DNA of 64,000 nucleotides from Rhodobacteraceae bacterium QY30. Lineage in GTDB: Bacteria > Pseudomonadota > Alphaproteobacteria > Rhodobacterales > Rhodobacteraceae. A program made the translations under genes and the position numbers. The stretch's first letter is position 1; every line of letters starts with the position of its first letter. The stretch is from assembly GCA_002356635.1 (NCBI GenBank), contig CP023454.1, positions 3,022,501 through 3,086,500 on the forward strand, read 5' to 3'. Of the stretch, positions 34,863-43,565 are shown one piece after another. The notes beneath the pieces were generated by a model. It searched no databases. It saw nothing but the letters and a program-made list of their open reading frames with translations, and was not told the DNA's origin.

Positions 34863-35648
34863 ATGCAGGACAGGGCAGACGACAGCAATGGGATTCTGAC
34901 GGTCGTGGCGCCGGGTGCGCCCGGTCCGTTCGTTCTGGTCTGCGAACATGCCTCGAACCGCTTTCCCGTGGAATATGGCACGCTTGGCCTTACCGAGGAG
35001 GCGCGTTCAGCCCACATTGCATGGGATCCCGGCGCATTCGGATTGGCGCGGGCGCTGTCGCGGCGGCTTGACGCGCCGCTGGTCGCCGCCGATGTCTCGC
35101 GGTTGATCTACGATCTGAACCGCCCGCCCCACGCCCCCGGCGCGATGCCCGCGCAAAGCGAGGTCTACGCGATTCCGGGCAATGCGGATCTGGATGCGGC
35201 CGAACGCCTGCGCCGGACGGAAGCGATCTATATCCCCTTTCATGAACGGGTGCGCCGGGAACTGGCCCGTCGGACCGCGCTGGCCACCCGCCCAGCGCTT
35301 CGGCCGGTTCTGGTCACGGTCCACAGCTTCACCCCGGTCTTCCACGGCGAGCCGCGCAGCGTCGAATTCGGGGTGATTCACGACGCGGACCCGCGGCTGG
35401 CACAGGCCGTGGTCGATGTGGCCCGCGAAGCGACCACGCTGATCACGGCGCTGAACGAACCCTATTCGGCCGCGGACGGCGTGACCCATACGCTGCGCCT
35501 TCAGGCCACGCCCTGCGGACTGCTGAACGTGATGCTGGAAATCCGCAATGACCTTATCGCCACGCCGGACGCGCAAGAGCGGATGGCGGAATTGCTTGCC
35601 CCTGTCCTGACCGCGGCGCTGACGCGGACGTGCGACGGGGCGGAATGA
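34863..35648 (+). CDS. N-formylglutamate amidohydrolase family protein
   Basis: A 261-residue FGase-family (PF05013-type) zinc hydrolase. Blocks seen: VLVCEHASNRFP, HIAWDPGAFGLARAL, DVSRLIYDLNRP and VLVTVHSFTPVFHG, which carry the presumed metal and substrate residues. The founding enzyme cuts N-formyl-L-glutamate in histidine breakdown, but no hut genes are nearby. Here it precedes a glutamine-synthetase-like ligase, an aldehyde dehydrogenase and an alcohol dehydrogenase, so it could release glutamate from a gamma-glutamyl intermediate (inference). GGGAGG precedes the ATG. Confidence 0.8.
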   Translation: MQDRADDSNGILTVVAPGAPGPFVLVCEHASNRFPVEYGTLGLTEEARSAHIAWDPGAFGLARALSRRLDAPLVAADVSRLIYDLNRPPHAPGAMPAQSEVYAIPGNADLDAAERLRRTEAIYIPFHERVRRELARRTALATRPALRPVLVTVHSFTPVFHGEPRSVEFGVIHDADPRLAQAVVDVAREATTLITALNEPYSAADGVTHTLRLQATPCGLLNVMLEIRNDLIATPDAQERMAELLAPVLTAALTRTCDGAE

Positions 35649-35689
35649 ACGGTCCCGAAGATGGACCGGAACAGATCAGGGAGACAAGA

Positions 35690-37054
35690 ATGCCGGCCAA
35701 TCTGACGCTCGAATCGCTGCGCTCTGCCTATGACGCGGGCGAAATCGACACGGTGGTCGCCTGCTTTGCCGACATGCAGGGTCGCCTTCAGGGCAAACGC
35801 TTCCACGTCGCGCATTTTCTTCATGGCGGGTGGGAGGAAACGCATTGCTGCAATTACCTTCTGGCCACTGACATGGAGATGGTGACGGTCCAGGGCTACA
35901 AGTCGACCTCGTGGGAGGCGGGCTATGGCGACTATGTGATGAAGCCCGACCTGGCGACCCTGCGCCGCGCCGCCTGGACGCCGGGCGTGGCACTGGTGAT
36001 CTGCGACATCCTGGATCACCACACGCATGAACCCGTGCCGCACGCGCCGCGCAACCTGCTGAAGCGTCAGGTCGAACGTGCAAAGGCGATGGGCTACGAC
36101 GTCCTCATGGCGACCGAACTGGAATTCTTCCTGTTCGAGCAGTCCTATGCAGAGATGTTCGACACGGGCTTCCGCAGCCCAACGCCCGTCGCGCGCTACA
36201 ACATCGACTACAACATCTTTGGTTCGGCGCGCGATGAACCGGTGATGCGCGCGCTGCGGAACGGCCTGCACGCCTCGGGAATCCCGGTCGAGAACTCGAA
36301 AGGTGAGGCCGAGGCGGGCCAGGAGGAAATCAACGTCCGCTATTCCGACGCGCTGGATACGGCGGACATGCACAGCATCATCAAGCTCGCCACCAAGGAA
36401 ATCGCCCAAAGCCACGGCAAATCCGCGACCTTCATGGCGAAATACGACCACCGCCGCGCCGGATCGTCCAGCCACATCCACCAGTCACTGTGGAAGGATA
36501 GCCAGCCCGCCTTCCTGGACGAAGGCGCCGAATATGGCATGTCGCCCCTGATGCGCAGCTTCATGGCGGGCCAACTGGCCCATGCCCGCGAGATCACCGC
36601 CTGCCTTGCGCCTTTCGTCAACAGCTACAAGCGTTTCGTAGTCGGCATGTTCGCCCCCACCAAGGCGGTCTGGAGCCTGGACAACCGCACTGCGGGCTTC
36701 CGCGTCTGCGGGGCGCACAGCAAGGCTATCCGCGTCGAATGCCGGATCGGCGGCGCGGACCTGAACCCCTATGTGGCGATGGCCGCGCTTCTGGCGGCGG
36801 GACTGGAGGGTATCGAGCAGAAGCTCGAACTTGAGCCCGAAGCTTCGGGCGACCTGTACCAGGCTGGCAAGGTGCGCGAAGTGCCGAAAACCCTTCAGGA
36901 AGCCGCCGACCTGATGCAGGGCTCGGCTTTCCTGCGCCGTGCCTTCGGGGAAGATGTGGTCGACCACTACACCCACGCCGCACGATGGGAGATCGCCGAA
37001 CAGAACCGTGTCGTGACCGACTGGGAAGTGGCGCGCGGGTTCGAGCGCGCCTAG
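35690..37054 (+). CDS. Glutamine-synthetase-like ligase (gamma-glutamyl amide synthetase, PuuA/IpuC type)
   Basis: A 454-residue glutamine-synthetase superfamily enzyme. Metal and substrate residues: ATELEFFLF (Glu143, Glu145), GEAEAGQEEIN, GSSSHIHQSLW (His262), NRTAGFRV and RIGGADLNPY. The sequence departs from GlnA at the ammonia and tyrosine-adenylation regions and resembles the enzymes that ligate glutamate to amines (PuuA, IpuC, GMAS). It would form a gamma-glutamyl amide using ATP. The ATG at 35690 follows CAGGGAG; an ATG at 35645 overlapping the preceding stop is a longer alternative. Substrate identity is unproven. Confidence 0.82.
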   Translation: MPANLTLESLRSAYDAGEIDTVVACFADMQGRLQGKRFHVAHFLHGGWEETHCCNYLLATDMEMVTVQGYKSTSWEAGYGDYVMKPDLATLRRAAWTPGVALVICDILDHHTHEPVPHAPRNLLKRQVERAKAMGYDVLMATELEFFLFEQSYAEMFDTGFRSPTPVARYNIDYNIFGSARDEPVMRALRNGLHASGIPVENSKGEAEAGQEEINVRYSDALDTADMHSIIKLATKEIAQSHGKSATFMAKYDHRRAGSSSHIHQSLWKDSQPAFLDEGAEYGMSPLMRSFMAGQLAHAREITACLAPFVNSYKRFVVGMFAPTKAVWSLDNRTAGFRVCGAHSKAIRVECRIGGADLNPYVAMAALLAAGLEGIEQKLELEPEASGDLYQAGKVREVPKTLQEAADLMQGSAFLRRAFGEDVVDHYTHAARWEIAEQNRVVTDWEVARGFERA

Positions 37055-37119
37055 CATTTCAGAGACTCCGGCCGCGCCCGCTTTTAACGGGGGTGCCGCC
37101 GCCAGATGGGAAAACCAGG

Positions 37120-38511
37120 ATGACAAAGACCATTCAACTGATTTCACCAGCCGACGGGCGCGTCTATGCCGAACGCCCCGCGTTGACCCTGGCCGAGGCC
37201 GAAGCCGCCGTTCAACGCGCCCGCGCCGCGCAGCCCGGCTGGGCCGACCGTCCGCTGGAAGACCGCATCGCGCTGGTCAAGGCCGGTGTGGCAAAGCTGA
37301 ACGAGATGAAGGATGTACTGGTCGAGGAACTGGCCTGGCAGATGGGCCGCCCGGTGCGCTACGGCGGCGAATTCGGCGGGGTAAACGACCGCACGAACTA
37401 CATGGCTGAAATCGCCGCCGAAACGCTGGCGCCGATGGTGGTCGAAAACTCGAACCTGTTCGAACGCCGGATCGAACGCGAACCGCATGGCATCGTCTTC
37501 ATCGTCGCGCCCTGGAACTACCCCTACCTGACCACGATCAACACGCTGGTGCCGGCGCTGATTGCCGGCAATGCCGTGATCCTGAAACACGCCACCCAGA
37601 CCCTGCTGGTGGGCGAACGGCTGGCCGAGGCGTTCCATGCCGCCGGCGTTCCGGCGGACGTGTTCCAGAACGTGGTGCTGGATCACCCCACGACCGAGGC
37701 TCTGATCGGCAACCGCGCCTTCGGCTTCGTGAACTTCACCGGATCGGTGGGCGGTGGCGTGGCGATGGAAAAGGCCGCTGCGGGCACCTTCACCGCACTG
37801 GGGCTGGAACTGGGTGGCAAGGACCCCGGCTATGTCATGGACGACGCCGATCTGGATGCCGCCGTCGACAGCCTGATGGACGGCGCGATGTACAACGCCG
37901 GCCAGTGCTGCTGCGGGATCGAACGGATCTATGTCCACGAAAGCCTCTATGACGCCTTCGTCGAAAAGGCGGTGGCATGGGTGAATGGGCTGAAGCTTGG
38001 CAATCCGTTTGAACCCGACAGCACCCTTGGACCGATGGCCAACCGCCGTTTTGCCGATGTTGTGCGCAGCCAGGTGGCCGATGCGATCACGGACGGCGCC
38101 CGCGCGCTGATCGATCCGGCCCGCTTCCCCGCCGATACCGGTGACAGCGCCTATGTCGCGCCGCAGATCCTGGTCGATGTGAACCACGAAATGCGGATCA
38201 TGCGCGAAGAAAGCTTCGGCCCCGTGGTCGGCATCATGCCGGTCAAGGACGACGAAGAGGCGATCGCGCTGATGAACGACTGCGCCTATGGGCTGACCGC
38301 CTCGCTCTGGACCCGCGACAGCGACCGAGCGGCGCGGATCGGGCGGCGGCTGGAAACCGGCACCGTGTTCCAGAACCGCTGCGATTATCTGGACCCGGCG
38401 CTGTGCTGGACCGGCTGCAAGGACACCGGCCGGGGCGCGGCGCTTTCGCCCTTGGGCTTCCATTCCGTGACGCGTCCGAAATCCTACCATCTGAAGAAGG
38501 TGACGAAATGA
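37120..38511 (+). CDS. NAD(P)-dependent aldehyde dehydrogenase
   Basis: A 463-residue ALDH. VAPWNYPYLTTINTLVPALIAGN is the cofactor-binding entry, FVNFTGSVGGG the glycine loop, LGLELGGKDPG carries the general base (Glu230) and NAGQCCCGIER the catalytic Cys (Cys264). In context it would oxidise the aldehyde made by the iron-type alcohol dehydrogenase that follows. It is 65 bases after the ligase gene and overlaps the next gene by four bases. The pairing matches PuuC/IpuH roles in gamma-glutamylated amine breakdown; the true aldehyde is not known. Confidence 0.86.
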   Translation: MTKTIQLISPADGRVYAERPALTLAEAEAAVQRARAAQPGWADRPLEDRIALVKAGVAKLNEMKDVLVEELAWQMGRPVRYGGEFGGVNDRTNYMAEIAAETLAPMVVENSNLFERRIEREPHGIVFIVAPWNYPYLTTINTLVPALIAGNAVILKHATQTLLVGERLAEAFHAAGVPADVFQNVVLDHPTTEALIGNRAFGFVNFTGSVGGGVAMEKAAAGTFTALGLELGGKDPGYVMDDADLDAAVDSLMDGAMYNAGQCCCGIERIYVHESLYDAFVEKAVAWVNGLKLGNPFEPDSTLGPMANRRFADVVRSQVADAITDGARALIDPARFPADTGDSAYVAPQILVDVNHEMRIMREESFGPVVGIMPVKDDEEAIALMNDCAYGLTASLWTRDSDRAARIGRRLETGTVFQNRCDYLDPALCWTGCKDTGRGAALSPLGFHSVTRPKSYHLKKVTK

Positions 38512-39659
38512 TCCCGCATCGCAACTGGTCCTATCCGACCGCGATCAAATTCGGCAACGGCCGCATCAGCGAACTGGCCGATCACTGCAAGGCCGCCGGG
38601 ATCACCCGGCCGCTTCTGGTCACCGACAAGGCGCTGGCCAGCCTGCCGATCACGGCCAACGCGCTGGATCTGCTGGACCAGGCCGGATTGGGCCGCGCGG
38701 TCTTTTCCGACGTCGATCCGAACCCGAACGAGGCCAACATGGCCGACGGGATCCGCGTCTACCTGGCGGGCGGCCATGACGGCGTGGTGTGCTTCGGTGG
38801 CGGCTCGGCGCTCGACCTGGGCAAGATGATCGCGCTGATGGCGCACCAGCGCGCCGATCTGTCGGTCTGGGATCTGGAAGACATCGACGACTGGTTCACC
38901 CGTGCCGATGCCGCGAAGATCGCCCCGATCGTCGCCGTCCCCACCACCGCAGGCACGGGCAGCGAGGTTGGCCGCGCGGGCGTGCTGACCAACAGCGCCA
39001 CCCACAAGAAGAAGATCATCTTCCACCCCAAACTTCTGCCGACGGTCACCATCTGCGACCCGGAACTGACGGTGGGAATGCCGCGCTTCATCACCGCGGG
39101 CACGGGAATGGACGCGCTCGCCCACTGCCTGGAAGCTTACTGCAGCCCCCACTACCACCCGATGAGCCAGGGCATCGCGTTGGAAGGGATGCGGCTGGTG
39201 TTCGAAAACCTGCCCAAGGTCTACGCCAATGCCCATGACCTGACCGCCCGCGCCCATATGATGAGCGCGGCCGCCATGGGCGCGGTGGCTTTCCAGAAGG
39301 GGCTGGGCGCGATCCATTCGCTCAGCCACCCCGTGGGCGCGATCTATGGCACCCACCACGGCACGACGAATGCAGTGGTGATGCCGATGGTGCTGGATTT
39401 CAACCGCCCCGCCATCGAAGGCATCATCGAACGCGCCGCCGCCTACCTGGGCATCGCGGGCGGCTTCGATGGGTTCAAGCAGGCCATCCTTGATCTGCGC
39501 CGCACACTTGACATTCCGCAGAACCTCACCGCGATGGGCGTCGATCCTGCGCGTCTGGACGAGATGACGGACATGGCGCTGGAAGACCCGTCCTGCGGCG
39601 GCAACCCGGTCGAGATGACGCGCGAAAATACCCGTCGCCTGTACGACGCCTGCATGTAA
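38508..39659 (+). CDS. Iron-containing (group III) alcohol dehydrogenase
   Basis: A 383-residue Fe-ADH. FGGGSALDLGKMIAL is the nucleotide loop and VPTTAGTGSEVG the second conserved block. The metal ligands Asp202 and His206 (GMDALAHCLEAY), His270 (GAIHSLSHPVG) and His284 (YGTHHG) keep the family spacing of 4, 64 and 14. All four ligands are present, so the enzyme should be active with Fe2+ (or Zn2+). The ATG overlaps the aldehyde dehydrogenase stop. In the pathway proposed here it would oxidise the hydroxyl group of a gamma-glutamyl amino alcohol. A strong terminator follows 23 bases after the stop. Confidence 0.87.
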   Translation: MIPHRNWSYPTAIKFGNGRISELADHCKAAGITRPLLVTDKALASLPITANALDLLDQAGLGRAVFSDVDPNPNEANMADGIRVYLAGGHDGVVCFGGGSALDLGKMIALMAHQRADLSVWDLEDIDDWFTRADAAKIAPIVAVPTTAGTGSEVGRAGVLTNSATHKKKIIFHPKLLPTVTICDPELTVGMPRFITAGTGMDALAHCLEAYCSPHYHPMSQGIALEGMRLVFENLPKVYANAHDLTARAHMMSAAAMGAVAFQKGLGAIHSLSHPVGAIYGTHHGTTNAVVMPMVLDFNRPAIEGIIERAAAYLGIAGGFDGFKQAILDLRRTLDIPQNLTAMGVDPARLDEMTDMALEDPSCGGNPVEMTRENTRRLYDACM

Positions 39660-39681
39660 GTGGCGCTTGCGCAAGGCGCCG

Positions 39682-39716
39682 GCCCCGCCGCCGCAAGGGG
39701 GATGGCGGGGCTTTTT
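39682..39716 (+). terminator. Rho-independent terminator of the catabolic operon
   Basis: GCCCCGCC (39682-39689) pairs perfectly with GGCGGGGC (39704-39711) and is followed by TTTTT (39712-39716). It ends the amidohydrolase-to-alcohol-dehydrogenase operon. Confidence 0.8.
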
Positions 39717-39826
39717 CCTTCCCGATACGCCTTCGCGGCCTGCCACTTCCGCCAGCCGGCCTGCGGGGCACCAAGTGCACCCGGGCAACACGGCGCCGGA
39801 CCCATTCCCTGTCCTGTTCTTTGCAC

Positions 39827-39854
39827 TTAAAGCCCGGGCCAAACCCTGTATATT
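39827..39854 (+). promoter_or_regulatory. Putative promoter of the yjbH-yjbF operon
   Basis: TATATT (39849-39854), preceded by TG, is the only AT-rich hexamer upstream of yjbH. TTAAAG (39827-39832) lies 16 bases before it. The -35 match is weak. Confidence 0.4.
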
Positions 39855-39883
39855 GCACCAACAAGAAACGAGGGCGGGGCAGA

Positions 39884-41992
39884 ATGGCAGGAACAGCGAC
39901 ACGGCTGCTGGGCAGCGTTTCGGCAGTCTTTCTGCTGTCCGCTGGCGCTTGGGCTGAAACGGGCGCGGAAATTCCGCGCAATTCCTTCGGCCTTCCGGGC
40001 CTGATCGACCTTCCCTCCGCCGAGAGTGCGCCCGAAGGCTTCATCAGCGGGTCGATCTTCCGCTTCAAGGGCGCAGGTCGCACGACGCTGTCCTTTCAGG
40101 TGACCGAACGGCTGAGCGGCGCCTTCCGCTACTCGAAGGTGCCCGGCCTGAACGTCGGGGGAACCGACCTGTGGGACCGGTCCTTCGACCTGCACTACCG
40201 GATGGTCGATGAAGGCCGCATCCGGCCCGCCATCGCGATCGGCCTGCGGGACTTCGTGGGCACCGGCATCTATTCATCGGAATACCTGGTCGCCACCAAA
40301 AGCCTGACGCCCGGCCTGAAACTGACCGCGGGTTTGGGCTGGGGGCGCCTGGCCAGCCGCGGCGACATCGGCAGCCCCTTCGGGGACCGGCCGCCGCTGG
40401 ATTTCGGCGAAGGCGGCAAGGCCAACACCGACCAGTGGTTCCGCGGCCCCGCCGCCCCCTTCGCCGGGATTTCCTGGCAGGCGACCGAGAACCTGACCTT
40501 CAAGGCCGAATATTCCCCGGATAATTACGCGCTTGAAGTGGCCGCGGGCGAGCTTGAGGTGAATTCGCCGATGAACTTCGGCGTGGATTACCGCGTGAAG
40601 GACATGTTCACGCTTTCTGCCTATTACATGCAGGGCACGGAACTGGGCCTGCAACTGCATTTCGACATCGATCCGCGCCGTTCGCCCTATCCAAGCGGCC
40701 TGGAAACCGCCCCCTTGCCGGTGCGCCCCCGTCCGGCCCCCGCCGCCGATCCCGAAGGCTGGTCCGGCGCCTGGGCCAGCGACCCGCAGGTCCAGCCGGG
40801 GGTGCAGGACGCCGTCGCGAAGGCGCTGGCGAAGGACGGACAGGAACTGGAAGGGATGTCGCTTTCGGCCACCCGGGCCGAGGTTCGGGTTCGCAACCTG
40901 CGCTACCTGGCCCATCCGCAGGCCGTGGGCCGCACGGCCCGCATCCTGACGCGGGCCTTGCCGCCCTCGGTGGAAACGCTGGTCATCACCTCGATGGTCA
41001 AGGGGATGCCCACCTCCTCGGTCACGTTCCGCCGCAGCGATATCGAGGCGCTGGAGGACGAGGGCTCGCTGGAGATCCTGCGCCGTGCGCGCTTTGACGA
41101 TCCGCTGGCGGTGGCGCAGCCCGGCCTGGTTCGCGCCGACGGCGTCTATCCGAAATTCGCCTGGTCGCTGAACCCGGCGATGTCGGTCAGCCTGTTCGAC
41201 CCGAACAATCCGCTACGCGCCGACCTGAACCTGCGCCTGGGCGCGACCTACGAACTGCGGCCGGGCCTGATCCTGGCCGGATCGGTCACCAAGAAGCTGG
41301 TGGGCAACACCGACCAGCTGGACCGGGTGAACACGTCCCTGGCGCCGCATGTCCGCACCGACCTGCCCTACTACCTGAAGGAAGGCGATCCGGCGATCAA
41401 CAGCCTGACGATGGCCTGGTACGCGCGGCCGGCCGAAAACCTCTATAGCCGGGTCACGGTCGGTTATCTGGAGCGGATGTTCGGTGGCGTTTCGGGCGAG
41501 CTTCTGTGGAAGCCGGTCGACAGCCGCCTCGCGCTGGGGGTCGAGCTGAACTACGTCAAGCAGCGCGATTACGACCAGATGCTGGGCTTCCGCGACTACG
41601 AAGTCGCGACGGGCCACGCATCGGCCTATTACGACTTCGGCAAGGGCTTCCTGGGCCAGATCGATGTCGGACGGTATCTGGCGGGGGATATGGGGGCCAC
41701 GGTGTCACTGGACCGACAGTTCGCGAACGGCTGGAAGGTGGGCGCCTTCGCGACCTTCACCGACATGTCGGCGGCCGAATTCGGGGAAGGCTCCTTCGAC
41801 AAGGGCATCCGCGTGACCGTGCCGCTGGCGCTGGCCCTGGGCAAGCCCACGGCCAAGACCTTCACCTCGACCATCAAGCCGCTGAACCGCGACGGCGGCG
41901 CGCGCCTGAACGTGGACGGTCGCCTGTACGAGACGATCCGCGACACCCATCAGGGCACGATGCAGGACCGCTGGGGCAGGTTCTGGAGATGA
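39884..41992 (+). CDS. yjbH: YjbH/GfcD-like outer-membrane exopolysaccharide protein
   Basis: A 702-residue precursor with a signal peptide (LLGSVSAVFLLSAGAWA, cleavage before ETG). The mature start NSFGLPGLIDLPSAESAPEGFISGSI is the classic YjbH/GfcD opening. Beta-strand-rich repeats, a middle POTRA- or OmpA-like region (residues about 300-400) and a C-terminal beta domain follow, consistent with an outer-membrane barrel. E. coli yjbEFGH promotes an extracellular polysaccharide. Here yjbF follows with a four-base overlap and no yjbG lies between. The start at 39884 is the ATG just ahead of the signal peptide, after a GGGCGGGG purine run. Confidence 0.85.
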   Translation: MAGTATRLLGSVSAVFLLSAGAWAETGAEIPRNSFGLPGLIDLPSAESAPEGFISGSIFRFKGAGRTTLSFQVTERLSGAFRYSKVPGLNVGGTDLWDRSFDLHYRMVDEGRIRPAIAIGLRDFVGTGIYSSEYLVATKSLTPGLKLTAGLGWGRLASRGDIGSPFGDRPPLDFGEGGKANTDQWFRGPAAPFAGISWQATENLTFKAEYSPDNYALEVAAGELEVNSPMNFGVDYRVKDMFTLSAYYMQGTELGLQLHFDIDPRRSPYPSGLETAPLPVRPRPAPAADPEGWSGAWASDPQVQPGVQDAVAKALAKDGQELEGMSLSATRAEVRVRNLRYLAHPQAVGRTARILTRALPPSVETLVITSMVKGMPTSSVTFRRSDIEALEDEGSLEILRRARFDDPLAVAQPGLVRADGVYPKFAWSLNPAMSVSLFDPNNPLRADLNLRLGATYELRPGLILAGSVTKKLVGNTDQLDRVNTSLAPHVRTDLPYYLKEGDPAINSLTMAWYARPAENLYSRVTVGYLERMFGGVSGELLWKPVDSRLALGVELNYVKQRDYDQMLGFRDYEVATGHASAYYDFGKGFLGQIDVGRYLAGDMGATVSLDRQFANGWKVGAFATFTDMSAAEFGEGSFDKGIRVTVPLALALGKPTAKTFTSTIKPLNRDGGARLNVDGRLYETIRDTHQGTMQDRWGRFWR

Positions 41993-42675
41993 TCGCGCGC
42001 CTTACCCTTATCGCGGCCCTGTCCGTGCTGACCTTGGGTGCCTGCGGTTCGGACAGGCAGGCCACCGAAGGCGCGAACGTGTTCAAGGCGCTGGCGTCCG
42101 CCGCGAAATCCGGAATTGCCGGGCGCAAAGGGGCGGCGGCCGAACCCGTCGATACCGAGGCGATGGCCGCTTCGGCCCGCAAGACAGTCAAGAGCTCGAT
42201 CCTGATCGCCCAGTTCGAGCGGAACAGATACACGACCGTCCTGGGCCAGATCGGCGAGAACGGCAACCTACGCACCTATGCGACCCCCGACCAGAAGGCA
42301 ATGCTGGTCAAGGGCGGCGTCGTGGTGGGGACGCGGGGGTTCGGGGATGACCTGATGTCCTCCAGGGCGGATGACGCGATAAGGCTTATCCGATCGCGTT
42401 CGGCAGGGTCCGTCAAACGGACCTACCGCTATCTGGACGGCGAAGGCATCGAACGCCCCTTGCCGATGACCTGCACCATCGCGCCCGGCGGACCGCAGGC
42501 GCTGGCCTTCGGCGGGCAGCGGTTCGCAACCGTGCAGGTGGCCGAAACCTGCGTGAACGGCGCGCTGTCGATCACCAATGGCTACTGGGTCACCGGCGAC
42601 GGCACGATTGTCATGTCCCACCAGTGGATCGGCCAGGCGATGGGCTTTGCCGACATTCAACTGATCCGCCCCTGA
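41989..42675 (+). CDS. yjbF: YjbF-like outer-membrane lipoprotein
   Basis: A 228-residue lipoprotein: the signal peptide ends in the lipobox LGAC (lipidated Cys19). The mature protein has SSILIAQFERNRYTTVLGQIGENGNLRTY and TPDQKAMLVKGGVVVGTRGFGDDLMS, both diagnostic for YjbF/GfcB. It likely works with YjbH in export or anchoring of an exopolysaccharide. The ATG overlaps the yjbH stop, and a bidirectional terminator follows after 17 bases. Confidence 0.83.
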   Translation: MIARLTLIAALSVLTLGACGSDRQATEGANVFKALASAAKSGIAGRKGAAAEPVDTEAMAASARKTVKSSILIAQFERNRYTTVLGQIGENGNLRTYATPDQKAMLVKGGVVVGTRGFGDDLMSSRADDAIRLIRSRSAGSVKRTYRYLDGEGIERPLPMTCTIAPGGPQALAFGGQRFATVQVAETCVNGALSITNGYWVTGDGTIVMSHQWIGQAMGFADIQLIRP

Positions 42676-42692
42676 CCAGGCGCCGGAAACAA

Positions 42693-42718
42693 AAAAGCCG
42701 CCCCAGGGGGCGGCTTTT
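42693..42718. terminator. Bidirectional rho-independent terminator
   Basis: AAAAGCCGCCCC (42693-42704) pairs with GGGGCGGCTTTT (42707-42718). The A/T tails on both sides let it end both yjbF (plus) and the small surface-protein gene (minus). Confidence 0.82.
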
Positions 42719-42736
42719 CATAGCTATTTCGAGGCT

Positions 42737-42961
42737 TCAGCGCGGCTGGTCCGGCGTCGTCCCGTCCGAGCTGTCGTTGCTGGCGACTGCAGCCACCACG
42801 ACCAGCGCCAGCAGCGCCGGAACCAGGATGCCGCCCGACGGCGCCGCCGCGGCTTCCACGGCCACCGGCTCGGCCTCGATCACCGGGGCGGCGTAGCCAC
42901 CGGCCAGCGCGACAGATGCGCTGGACAGAACCAGTGCGGCGCTGACTGCAAATTTCATCAT
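42737..42961 (-). CDS. Small secreted YjbE-like protein, paralogue A
   Basis: A 74-residue precursor. The signal peptide (MMKFAVSAALVLSSASVALA) is followed by GGYAAPVIEAEPVAVE, a short hydrophobic stretch (GGILVPALLALVVVAAVAS) and an acidic, polar tail (NDSSDGTTPDQPR). This plan (secretion signal, short Ala/Gly/Val-rich body, Ser/Thr/Asp/Asn tail) resembles E. coli YjbE, encoded beside YjbFGH. It is the most divergent of three paralogues here, with EAAAAP in place of EKKASS. The ATG follows AGGAG seven bases upstream. Function is unknown. Confidence 0.7.
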   Translation of the reverse strand: MMKFAVSAALVLSSASVALAGGYAAPVIEAEPVAVEAAAAPSGGILVPALLALVVVAAVASNDSSDGTTPDQPR

Positions 42962-43085
42962 GACGGATCTCCTGTTTTTCGACTGTCCCAGTCCCGCCCC
43001 TGCCGGACGGGCTTCGCGAGGGAAGCTACAGGATAACATTTCCGGAATCCACGCAGATTTTACCGCGCGACCGGTGCCGGAAACC

Positions 43086-43123
43086 GGAAAGGAAAAGGCC
43101 GGGCCGTTATCCGGTCCGGCCTT
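43086..43123 (-). terminator. Terminator of paralogue B
   Basis: On the minus strand AAGGCCGGACC (43123-43113) pairs with GGCCCGGCCTT (43105-43095), with one G-U pair, followed by TTTCC-rich sequence to 43086. It starts seven bases after the stop. Confidence 0.72.
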
Positions 43124-43129
43124 CCTGGA

Positions 43130-43357
43130 TCAGTTCGCCGGGGTCGACGGGGTGTTGTTGTTGTCGTCGCCATTGCTGGCGATGGCGGCGGCGACGGCCA
43201 CCAGCAGCAGCGCCGGAACAACCCAGCCGCCCGACGAGCTGGCTTTCTTTTCGACGACGACCGGCTCGGCCTCGACGACCGGGGCGGCATAGCCACCGGC
43301 GAAGGCGCTGGCGGTGGTGGAAGCGACGAGGGCCGCTGCGAGTGCGATTTTCTTCAT
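43130..43357 (-). CDS. Small secreted YjbE-like protein, paralogue B
   Basis: A 75-residue precursor: signal peptide MKKIALAAALVASTTASAFA, then GGYAAPVVEAEPVVVEKKAS, a hydrophobic segment (GGWVVPALLLVAVAAAIAS) and NGDDNNNTPSTPAN. It is almost identical to paralogue C; only residues 4-6 and the last few differ, while the DNA carries many silent changes. GGAGCAGGAC precedes the ATG. The hydrophobic segment could insert in a membrane or pack in a polymer. It has its own terminator downstream. Confidence 0.72.
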   Translation of the reverse strand: MKKIALAAALVASTTASAFAGGYAAPVVEAEPVVVEKKASSSGGWVVPALLLVAVAAAIASNGDDNNNTPSTPAN

Positions 43358-43500
43358 GTCCTGCTCCATAACTTCATGACAGCTCTGAAAAATGGCTGCC
43401 TGCCCGACACATCGCATGTTGCTGCCCCGCTTCAAAGTTGGTCCTTCCTTCTGATGGGGAAGTGTTGCCTGATCCGCACACGGGGGCACTGCCCGCCTGA

Positions 43501-43533
43501 AAAGGAAAACGCCGGACAAGCGATTGTCCGGCG
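43501..43533 (-). terminator. Terminator of paralogue C
   Basis: On the minus strand CGCCGGACAA (43533-43524) and TTGTCCGGCG (43519-43510) form a perfect ten-base stem with a four-base loop, followed by TTTTCCTTT (43509-43501). Confidence 0.82.
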
Positions 43534-43565
43534 TCACGCGATCCATGGGAATGAGGACGGAAGCC

